Assembly: GCA_037157565.1 (NCBI GenBank)
Contig: JAZHRO010000014.1
Location: 103,819,501-103,883,500, forward strand
Direction of reading: 5' to 3'
DNA: 64,000 nt
Source of the DNA: Thalassia testudinum
Taxonomy: Eukaryota > Streptophyta > Magnoliopsida > Alismatales > Hydrocharitaceae
The notes beneath the pieces were generated by a model. That model did not search any database. It was not told the DNA's origin and worked only from the letters and a program-made list of their open reading frames with translations. Position numbers and translations under genes: made by a program. The first letter of the stretch is position 1, and each line of letters opens with the position of its first letter. Of this stretch, positions 54,419 through 64,000 are shown piece after piece.

Positions 54419-55370
54419 GCAACGTGCAATTCAGATCTCTCGATTGCAATATCAGACTTGGTACTAACTTGCTACATCTCTTTTGATTGTGATATGTTTC
54501 AGGGAATCATTGAAAGAAGATCAGCCGCACATCAACCACTCTAGAGGCAGGTAAACTCCATCTACCTTCTTCTAAGCCCCTGATTCTGAAAAAGCTAAAA
54601 AAGGAAAAAAATCAATTAGGGCTACTTCATTATATTCTTAGATTAATCATCAAGTTGCCTGATTTGATACATTCTATTTAGACAACATTCAAACCCTGAT
54701 TTGTGCACCTACTTGAAGCTTAAGGTATTTAGGGCTATCACCTTCTTGTTTGAGCCCTAGGTACCACATTTGGACAAATTAAATTGAACCAAATCAAAGC
54801 CAATTAAGGATTCCAGTTTAAGGGTTTTAGAGACACACTTGCTTAATCAAGAATTGATCTTTCCAAATAATGTGTGTCTAAGCCTTGATTGAATTGATCT
54901 ATTCAAGCAAAACCCTAAAATCAGGCTCTTAAATTCATTTGAACACTAAAAGAGGGACCTAAATTTCTCAAAAGGCCAATATAGGTGAAGTTAACCCACC
55001 TTGTTGCATTAACCAATCTTCAAATTAGGTCACTTTGTATAAAAACATCTTAAAAGTTCAAGTGAAATCATAAGCACCCTTGCTCTTAATTAAAACTGGT
55101 AGACTTAAGAGGTCAAGTCCCAATTCTGGTCAACCTAGATCATCAGTGACAAGAGAGGTCAGGTAGGGGAAACCCTGTAACTTGTGGCTGCTCTATCATG
55201 TAGGGGTCTTTGCGGGACTCTCCCTCTCTGGTTTCCTAGGTAATTCTCAGGTGGACAACTTTCTGACTAAGGGGTATCGTCCGCCCCGAACCTCTATAGT
55301 CATCTAATTTTTTTTTTGGGTGTCTTGATTGGGTCCATCACATTATGTCTCTTATCTAATCTATCAGTGC
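54419..55370 (+). other. Untranslated leader of element C
   Basis: About 0.95 kb, noncoding; its last 260 bases align with the leader end of element A. Confidence 0.6.
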
Positions 55371-58018
55371 ATGTTTGGGAGGAGGTCCTTAAGACCATCC
55401 TTGAGGCCTCCATTAGATATTCACTCTCGTCGAGGTCGATCATTGACTTCCGTGTTTGTGCAACAACCTAATCACATTGACATATCCTCTAATTCAGAAC
55501 CTACTTCCCCTTCATCAGCTATGGATCACCAAGAAGAACAACCTAATCTTGAGAAATAATTCCATGATTTCCAAAATTGAATCAATGCCATCATCAACCC
55601 ACTATCGCATCCTTAAATGCGAGATCACTATAATCCCATAGCAGTGGAGATCGAACCCTGAATCAACATTCCCGTGGGAGGACCCGAGGTAGATCTCAAG
55701 CCTAGCATGCTTCATATTACCCTGAAATTTCATGGCTTGAACTATGAGGATCCTTTCCAGCACATCAAAACCCTAAAACATCTGGCCCACACCTTTGGGG
55801 TAGATGTACAAAATTGGGATGGATTACTTCTAAAGCTCTTCTCATTCTCTCTAGCTGACAAAGCTGCTCACTGGTTTCAGACTCAACCACACACGATCAA
55901 CACATGGGGAGAACTTCAAACTGCCTTCCTACAAAAATTCTACCTCATTGGTCGTACCAACACGATGCGGCACCAAATCACGCACTTCTCCCAAGGAGCG
56001 GGAGAATCTCTACACGAAGCATGGGATCGCTTTCTAGATCTCATGCGTAAGTGCCCCCATCACGGAGTTCTGAAGTGGGAACAAGTCCAATCCTTTTACC
56101 ACGGACTCTGTGAAGATATCAAGCTCTTTGTCAATGCAACCTGTGGTGGTAGCATCATGGGTCAACATGAAGACACGATTTGGGAAATTCTTGAAAACAT
56201 GTGCGAGAACTCCCTAAACAATGAGTCATTCGGTGCATACGACCAGACGTCTACCCACGTATTGGCAAATAATCGGGGGGTACACGAATCCCGAGGCCTT
56301 TTTGCATCCGTTGATCTAGAGTTGGTAGCCAATCAATTGGACAAGGTCTCCATTATCGAGAAAAAGGTGGACAACATCACTCGTCATCTACACAAATCCA
56401 CCTCTGCACCTAAAAGCACATACATGCACCTACCCATAGGAAGGGAGGCTGCGCACAACATCTACCACTCCCCGGGGATGGACGCATATCCACCTCTGTC
56501 AGATTATGGCTTCGGAGGCAACTCTGGGTCAGCCCACCTTAGTTGGGGGAACTTTGAACCCCCGTACCTTGATTATCTCAGAGCTCCTTAGACCTACAAG
56601 GATCTTCACGCCGTTTAGAATAATCCTTTCTCCAACACTCACAACTCTGGATGGCGTAATCATCCTAACTTTTCATGGTCGGGTAATGACTCGAATCTAA
56701 GACCTCAATTCCAACCCTGACCACAAGCTCTGCGACCTTATCACCCCACTCAAAACTTCCAACCTAGACCACCTAAAGAAGATCATACATCTCTAATTCT
56801 CCAGACCTTGGTTGACATGCAAAAACAACACAAAGAGGAGATCTCTGCGTTACGAAATCAACTTGCCCAGCGGGCAAGTGCTCACCAGCCTGGTGCAGTT
56901 CCTTCTTAGCCTCTTCCAAACCCGAATAACGTGCCAAACCAGAGGTGCGTTATGAACTCAAATCAGGGTCAAGCTCACTTTGTTTATCAAGCCCCATCTA
57001 CCCCATCACCTGACAGGATGGATGCTTCAACTTCATACTTGGGATTTCAGTAGCAAACACCTATTTTGCCCAACCCAAACCAGAACTAGGCAGGATTAAA
57101 TTCCGTCACCACCCGTAGTGGCAAAGCAACACAGGACCCACCTTATCCAAGTCACTCCCAGCTTGGTAATACAAACCCTAACCCTAGATTGGTCAGATAG
57201 GATACACCCATCCCAGATCAAGAGCCTGAGCCAATTCTAGAGGAACCATCTAAGGTTCCATTTCCCGAGGCCTTGACCAGGGGAAAAAGGACAGCCAATC
57301 CTATGGCACTTGAGGAGGACCTGGTTAAGCTCTTTGAGTAGGTCCATATAAACATCCCTTTGATGGATGCGATATGCCATGTACCGGCTTACGCACGATA
57401 TTTGAAAGACTTGTGTACACCTAAGCATAAGCTGCAAACCAAAGGCAGGAACCCGAACGTACTGTCAGAGCAAGCCAGCTCCGTCACTTTGAGCAAACTC
57501 CCACCTAAGGCAAAAGACCCAGGCACCCCTCTGATCTCTTGTGCAATCGGTGATATACAATTTGACCGAGCTTTATTGGACCTAGGAGCTTCCAAAATTT
57601 GATACCTACATCCCAACTAGACTGCTTCAAGGAATCTGAACTTAAACTGACAGAAATGACTTTGCAGCGAGCCGACTGATCTATTAAGTCACCAAAAGAA
57701 ATTCTTGAGGATGTCATAGTTAGGGTACATGATTTCTATTTTCTAGTGGATTTCATTGTCTTAGACATGGATGCTTCTGAGAATGTGAAGAATACACAGA
57801 TCATACTAGGGAGACCCTTTATGGCCATTGTTAGGGCCAATATCAATTGTGAGGAGGGCCAAATTGAATTAAAATTTGGGAGCAAGACACTAAAGATTGA
57901 CATCTTTAAGGCCCAACAAAGAATTAATTGTGAAGTTATAGAACAAATTTACTATATCGAGGTTGTGCTTGACAACCTATGTATCGAGGAAAACCTGACT
58001 ATTTCTGATCAACCATAA
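55371..58018 (+). pseudogene. gag-pro: Degenerate gag-protease of element C
   Basis: Same layout as element A. The gag start is MFGRRSLRPSLRPPLDIHSR and the core is [19 protein letters not shown] to [19 protein letters not shown]. The longest intact stretch is 55674-56591. Stops occur at about 55557, 56589 and in the Pro-rich linker. Protease (about 57360-58018) has LDLGAS, but a small deletion breaks the frame after it. The region ends at a TAA (58016-58018) at the same place as the TAG at 8710-8712 in element A. Confidence 0.88.
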
Positions 58019-59577
58019 GAAGATCAAAACCCGCAATTAGAGGAGTCTGAACCCAACCTAGACAAACCCATAGCTCCTTTCTTTGCTCCCGATATCCACC
58101 CTGAACCACCTGCTGCTGCTGACAACCCAGTTATGGAATTAAAGCCTCTTCCCAATCATCTCAAATACATCTTTTTGGGTTCCAATCAGACGTTTCCTGT
58201 GATATCAACTCCCAACTCACACCTGATCAGGAAACACTCCTGATTTTTGTTCTCCAGCAGCATCGGAGAGCCATTGGATGGACTCTCGATGATCTGACTA
58301 CTATCAGCCATTCATACTGCATACATCACATCTACACTGAAGAGGGCTCACGACCATCCTATGAAATGCAAAGATGCCTAAATCCAAATCTGTAGGATGT
58401 CGTGAACAAGGAGATCATCAAGTGATTAGATGCAGGGATTATCTACCCGACTCCGACAGTCGATGGGTGAGTCCAATCCAAGTTGTGCCTAAAAAGGCAG
58501 GGCTCACCATCATCACCACTGAAATCAGAGAAACCATACCGACCCGTATAGCGAACTCATGGAGAGTCTACATTGATTACAGAAGACTCAATTCCTCCAT
58601 GAAGAAGGATCATTTCCCACTATCATTCATTAATCAGATCCTCGAGAAACTAGCAGGAAATCGATTCTTCTGCTTTTTGGACAGGTACTCCAGTTATAAC
58701 CAAGTCGCAATCCATCCTGAGGACCAAGAGATGACCACCTTCACCTACCCCTTTGGAACATACTCATTTCGAAGGATGGCATTCGATCTCTGCAATGAAC
58801 CCACTACTTTTCAGTGGTGCAAGCTTGCCATATTCTTAGATATGGTAGGTGAATACCTTGAAGTCTTCATGGACTTCTCGGTGTTTGGCGAATCATTTGA
58901 TGATTGCCTCCTACACTTGGTCCAAATTTTCAAGCGGTGCATCGATGTGAACTTGGTTCTTTCCTGGGAAAAGAGCCACTTCATGGTACTTGAGGGAATT
59001 GTCCTGGGACATCTCATCTCTGAAAAAGGCATCCAGGTTGATCGAGCCAAGGTGAATCTAATTTCCAAACTTCCTATGCCTAGATTGGTCAAAGACTTCC
59101 GATCCTTTCTAGGGCACGTCGATTTTTACCATTGATTCATTCCCGATTTTTCGAAAATCATGCGCCCCCTGACTACTCTTCTATCTAAGGATGCCCCTTT
59201 AAAATCTCCAAGGAGTGCACTCAGGCATTTGAGATCCTGCGTGATCGAGTTACCCAAGCACCTATCCAGTAGTCCCCTGATTGGTCTCAACCCTTTGAGA
59301 TCATGTGCGATGCATCTGATTATGCTGTAGGTACGGTACTTGGGTAGAAAATAGATGGGAAACCCGTGGTCATCTACTATGCTAGCAAGACACTTGTGAG
59401 GCTCAGCTTAACTACACAATTACTGAGAAAGAGCTGTTAGCTGTAGTATTTGCCCTGGAAAAATTCAGATCATATCTTTTGGGTTCCCGTGTTATCATAT
59501 TCTCAGATCACACTGCAATGAGGCACCTCCTTATGAAGAAGGACACAAAATCTCAACTAATCCGCTAGATATTACTG
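58019..59577 (+). pseudogene. pol: Degenerate RT-RNase H of element C
   Basis: RT shows [35 protein letters not shown] and VFMDFSVFG. One Asp of the FMDD catalytic motif is deleted, so it is inactive. RNase H (about 59300-59577) is recognisable but has stops and a frameshift (for example at 59395). Confidence 0.88.
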
Positions 59578-61021
59578 TTGCAAGAATTTGATCTCGAGAT
59601 TTACGATAAAGCAGGAAAGCAAAATGTGGTAGCTGACCAGTTATCCTGCCTTCCTTCTGACAGTATAGACCCTTCCGGACCCATCACAGATCACTTTCCC
59701 GATGAGTACCTCCAAACTATTAGTACAGGACTCCCTTGGTTTGCCAATTTAGTGAACTACTTGGCATCACATCAGATCCCATCCGATTGGCCGAAGGCCA
59801 GGAAAGAAAAATTGCTTTCTGATGCCAAGTACTACATCTGGGAAGACCCGTGCCTCTTCTGCATTGCTGCTGATCAAATCATCAGACAATGCTTCCCAAA
59901 AGTGGAAATCCAAGACATTTTGTCCTTCTGCCATGACCAAGCCTACAGGGGACATTTTTCCAGACATAAAACCGCAATGAAAGTCCTCCAGTGTGGCTTT
60001 TATTGGCCCACGATTTTCAAAGATGCATACGATCACTGTAAGGCATGCACTCGTTGCCAAATCTTGGGCAACATGAGCCACCATGATATGATGCCTTTAT
60101 AGCCGATTCTCGTATGTGAAATCTTTGACATCTGGGGGATTGATTTCATGGGACCCTTCTTCATTTTGGAAGACTTCAAATACAATCTTCTCGTTGTTGA
60201 CTACGTGTCCAAATGGATCGAAGCCATTCCGACCCGAACCAATGATCATAAGGTGGTAATCAAATTCATTCATCAGAACATGTTTTCTCGGTTTGGGATT
60301 CCATGTGCCATTATCTCCGATGGAGGGACCCATTTCATAAATGCTCAGTTCAGATCACTGATGACCAAATACGGGGTGTCACATTGAATCTCTACTCCTT
60401 ATCACCCCCAAACCAACGGTCTAGTTGAGCTATCAAATTAGGAGATCAAGAAAATCCTTTAGGTCACTGTATGACCTGACAGGAAAGATTGGTCGTCCCG
60501 ACTTCTGGAAGCCTTCTGGGCTTATAGGACCACCCACAAAACCCAATTGGGAATGTCCCCTTTCAGATTGGTTTACGAAAAGGCATGTCACCTCCCCATC
60601 GAGTTGGAGCACAAAGCCTATTGGGCTGTACGGAAGCGTAATCAAGATCTTTCTAAGGCAGGAACCCACAGAAAGCTTCAAATGAGCGAGATCGATGAAT
60701 TACGTAATGATGCATATGAGAACTCGCAAATTTACAAAGAACGGGTTAAGGCCTTTCACGACAAGCACATATCCAGAAAGATCTTTCACCCTGGTAAGAA
60801 AGTCTTACTCTTTGATGCTAAACTCAAACTGTTTCCAGGAAAACTCAGATCAAAATGGATTGGACCATATCTTACGAATTTTTGGAAATGGAGCCGTTGA
60901 AATCAGCCAACCTAGCCTTGATTCCAAATCCCTTATCGTGAATGACCAGCGACATAAGCTGTTCATTAAACTTACCGATACGAACTTGGCTGAGCTATCT
61001 TTTGATCTCCATTCTCCCTAA
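59578..61021 (+). pseudogene. int: Degenerate integrase of element C
   Basis: Shows [44 protein letters not shown] and [13 protein letters not shown], aligned with element A's integrase. Stops at about 60100, 60385, 60438 and 60460; frameshift near 60880. Ends at TAA 61021. Confidence 0.88.
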
Positions 61022-62075
61022 GATCATTATGCCCGGCTGATGGCATTAAACTCAGTGCTTAACTGGAGGCAACCTGTCATCTTTGTGAAAAACCTAGAAC
61101 CCTTCTTATGCTTAACCCATATTGCACATTAGGGTTTGTCCATTAGAACAACCAACTCCACCTCTAGTACTCGTACCCGAGCTTGAAATCGTCCACAACA
61201 GTCACCCTGACCCGTCCACCCACCTAAAACCTATTCTAATGTACATTCTAAGCTAAACTCGAACCCACCTAATTTACAATGACATTGCAAATTGTAGGCA
61301 AGGGAGGGTATTAAAGTGCAAAATGCTGTGAAAATCACTTCAAAAAAAAGGGTTTCATCAAAAAAATTACGTATTCCAGAAGCCAAAAAGTTAAAAAAAA
61401 ATTGAAAAAGAACAAAAAAATGGAGAAGGGAGGAAATTTTGAAAGATTAATTGCATATCATTTTTTAGGAGGAAAAGGGGAGGTGATATAAATGCCAAAA
61501 AGGAGCACAATTTGAAAAGAAAAAAAAAGTGATAGTCATTAGTAAAAAAGATTAAGGATTCAACTTAGTTCTAGACTAAATCAAAAAGAAAGGAAATGAA
61601 AGACAAAAAGTGCTAAGAGACAAAAAGAGATTAGTATGAATGCTGATCTTAGGCCTCTTGCGCTGTGATTTTAGGCTTAAAAATTCAAGTATCCATTAAG
61701 ATTTGGATAGTCCTCAAGAAGTTGGGGAAAATGCAAAGCTTAAGTATTAGGTTTAAGGTTTAGGGATTATTCAGCCTTGTTAACTGACCTCTAATTTGTG
61801 GGACTCAGTAACCTAAGTATCCAATCCACACACAGTCTGGTTCAGTGCGCTTAATTATCAAAATCATGCAAATGCGTTAAATATGTTCTAAGAAAAAGCT
61901 ACCTAGATTAGGAGCAGCTGATCAACACAAGTTGATTTGGAAGAGTTCCCGACGCGGAGGGGCGGGAAATTGCCCTTGAAGATGCACAATAACATATCGT
62001 CTCCTCAGTGCTTGTCTCCTAGGATATCTAAATAACCTATAGGGGGCATGTAATCACCTTGTGCTAGTTCAGATT

Positions 62076-62225
62076 CCATGGGCAGCATCATCATGAAATG
62101 TCGATTGCCAGGGTCTAGATTTAGCTACAGAATGCCATGGGTGGGATTATCTCAAAATCTTGAAAGCCAGGGTTCTGGGGTTTCCATGGGCGGTACTATC
62201 TCGATACATCGATTTCCAGGTACCC
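62076..62225 (+). repeat. Three imperfect tandem repeats in element C 3' region
   Basis: Units begin CCATGGGCAGC, CCATGGGTGGG and CCATGGGCGGT and share ATTATCTC...GCCAGG. Counterpart of 12697-12852. Confidence 0.65.
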
Positions 62226-62650
62226 TACGAGGATTGATGATGGGGACTAGGAATCTGATATAGACTGTGTTGTGAAGCCAATCCGAAGATAGAAATAAAA
62301 AGAAAAGAGAGAGAAAACTCTCCAAAAATAAAGAAAAAAATTCCTCTATCTCTCTCTTACAAAAACGCACTATAAATTAAACCTGGGCTAAAACATGTTA
62401 CAAGCACGGGTGCTTTAACCGCAGAGTTCAACAAACCTTAGGTTAGTTCCTGTGGGCCTTAGAAACCTTCACGGCAGACTGAGGCTAGAGCTAGTCAAGT
62501 CTGGATCTTGGTTGGTACTTGAGTACCTCTAGGCCTACTATCGGTATTCTAACCTAATCTACAAAAGAAAGCACACATCAATGTTCTGAGCATAAAAAGG
62601 CATGTGGTCTAGTATTTGAGTTAAATTCCTTAAGATTTTGCTAAGAGACT

Positions 62651-62673
62651 AGCAAAAGCTAGGCATGGGGGTA
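62651..62673 (+). promoter_or_regulatory. Polypurine tract of element C
   Basis: AGCAAAAGCTAGGCATGGGGGTA, identical to element A's. Confidence 0.85.
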
Positions 62674-64000
62674 TGATGGAAACACCATCATAAGCCATAA
62701 CTAGCTCAATTTGATTTGATTAAGTCATTAAATGCTCCTACATAACTGCAAGAGGACTGTAATTCATTACATGATCATTCTAAGGGAAAAATAAGAAAAT
62801 AGGGTGAAAACAGTAATTTTACCATCATATCTTGAATGCAGTACAACCATGGGTTTCCTTAGGGGTTAATTAAGGGTCAAATGGTCCTAAAAGGATGAAA
62901 AGTGGGTTAGAACAGACAGAAAAGAGTTTTCGCATGATTTGAGAATTAAATGACTTTTGAAACCCTAAAAATAGATCCGCTTAATTAACTGAGATTCTGG
63001 TCAAGATAAAATTCACCTAAACCCTCTAAAATTCATAAAAAAATATTCTCTAGGGTTTAGTATCTTCAATTTGACCATCAGAACCCGTCTTGACCCAAAA
63101 TAGAGTCTTAGACAGATATTTACCCTAATTTGGGTTTTTGCATAAATTACCTAGTCAAACGTGATCAAAACCAAAATCCAACTTCACCATTGGATTCCTC
63201 AGGTCCAAATTAGGTTTACGCCAAAATTTGTACCCAATTTGAGATTGTCTTGACCTAGTTTGCAACTTGGTCCTGTCTGATCACATTTATGCCCTTAACT
63301 TTTAAAATCTTTACAAAAAGGCCCCTAACTTTGTCATTTTTTTCACAAATAGGTCCCTACCGCCATTAATCCTATTCCTACAAACTCTGGCGACCTAAAA
63401 TTGGCAAGTTCTCCTTGATTCCTTGACGAATCCCTTTCAAATTTGAAAGGGAAGTTCTCAAGAAATTTCCTTCCTTTTGAGCCAATTCTCACACCCCAAA
63501 ACCTTCCCAATCTCTCATGCAAACATGAGAGATTAGGGTATACTAAAAGTCCCATCTCCGGCAAAGCTTTCCAAGCTTGGGAAGCTTTCTTCCCAAGCTC
63601 AAAATAACCTCTAAAGGCCTATAAAAAGATATCCAGATCAGGTCGTTCCTCCCACACTCGAATTCGACCTTGAACACCTCCAATTCGTCTCCTCTTTCTT
63701 GGCCGAATTGCTCCTCGATGTCCGACGACCCTCCCTGCCTCCATACTTCCTCCATTCGCAATACTGACGATGGAGCTATCTCCCCCATCTTCTTCCGCAT
63801 CGAGCCGTACCCGCCGATGCCCCTTTCGTTGTCTTCCTCGCCGTTTCCTACCCACCAAAGCAGCTTCCTTCTCCAACGTCGGCCATACCACAACCGGCGC
63901 CATCTCCTCTCCCCTTCGTCTGCTACTGCTCTCAACCAATTCCTCAGCCTCCCCACACCACAACAGCAACCCCAATACTCCTCTTTGACCCCCGCACAGT
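62674..64000 (+). repeat. Element C 3' LTR (cut by the window end)
   Basis: Starts TGATGGAAACACCATCA and matches 51660-52986 with scattered differences; TATA box at 63620-63626. The rest lies outside the window. Confidence 0.9.

Larger units (their letters stand above)
61022..62673 (+). other. 3' noncoding region of element C
   Basis: Aligns with 11724-13287 of element A: AGGCAA hairpin (61062-61077), reduced CAATG-ACATTG plus purine tract (about 61279-61310), A-rich block, triple repeat (62076-62225) and polypurine tract (62651-62673). No ORF supported. Confidence 0.65.
51660..64000 (+). mobile_element. Element C: decayed Athila-lineage retrotransposon, cut by the window end
   Basis: 5' LTR, primer site, gag, protease, RT, integrase, 3' region, polypurine tract and the first 1.3 kb of the 3' LTR. 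Coding and noncoding regions align with element A throughout, but stops and frameshifts are many. Inserted in element D. Confidence 0.93.

Overview
The window is plant nuclear DNA made almost entirely of nested transposable elements. I found no intact host gene, and no rRNA, functional tRNA, CRISPR or prokaryotic feature. The organism is a flowering plant with a repeat-rich genome. The evidence is Athila-type Ty3/gypsy gag-pol with tRNA-Asp-type primer sites, Ty1/copia pol, a CACTA transposon, and captured pieces of an AGO4-clade Argonaute gene and a bZIP gene with plant-type introns. The species cannot be named from this sequence.

Layout. (1) Element E is a minus-strand, non-autonomous LTR element family that forms the substrate. 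It lies at 1-1873 and 35758-47448 and includes a tandem array LTR-internal-LTR-internal-LTR. (2) Element B (1879-35752, plus strand, target duplication TGGAT at 1874-1878 and 35753-35757) is a decayed Athila-like element inserted in E. (3) Element A (2307-16087, plus strand, LTRs about 2.8 kb, target duplication CTCTA) sits inside the 5' LTR of B. It is the youngest and best preserved: gag-protease, RT-RNase H and integrase are each almost open, separated by two small frameshifts. (4) A CACTA DNA transposon (24051-32397, target duplication AAG) cuts B's integrase. It has no visible transposase. It carries three exons of an AGO4-like gene (28729-29217) and two exons of a group-C-like bZIP gene (30303-30588), and it is itself split by a reverse-oriented solo LTR of the A/C type (24856-27536). 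(5) Element D (47718-51659) is a decayed Ty1/copia element. (6) Element C (51660 to beyond the window end, flank GGATG) is a decayed relative of A inserted in D's RNase H region.

How the parts relate. Target duplications give a relative order: E before B; B before A and before the CACTA element; the CACTA before its solo LTR; D before C. The Athila-like elements share structural signatures beyond their proteins. Their LTRs begin with a hairpin, the A, C and solo LTRs carry a second hairpin that shows a compensatory base-pair change, and the region after pol carries a small hairpin plus a second purine-tract-like motif upstream of the true polypurine tract. The most interesting biology is the capture of an Argonaute-4 fragment (a gene of the RNA-directed DNA methylation pathway) by a transposon. 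Next in interest are the covarying LTR hairpins, a tRNA-like module in B's LTRs, and an unassigned repeated-module protein in E.
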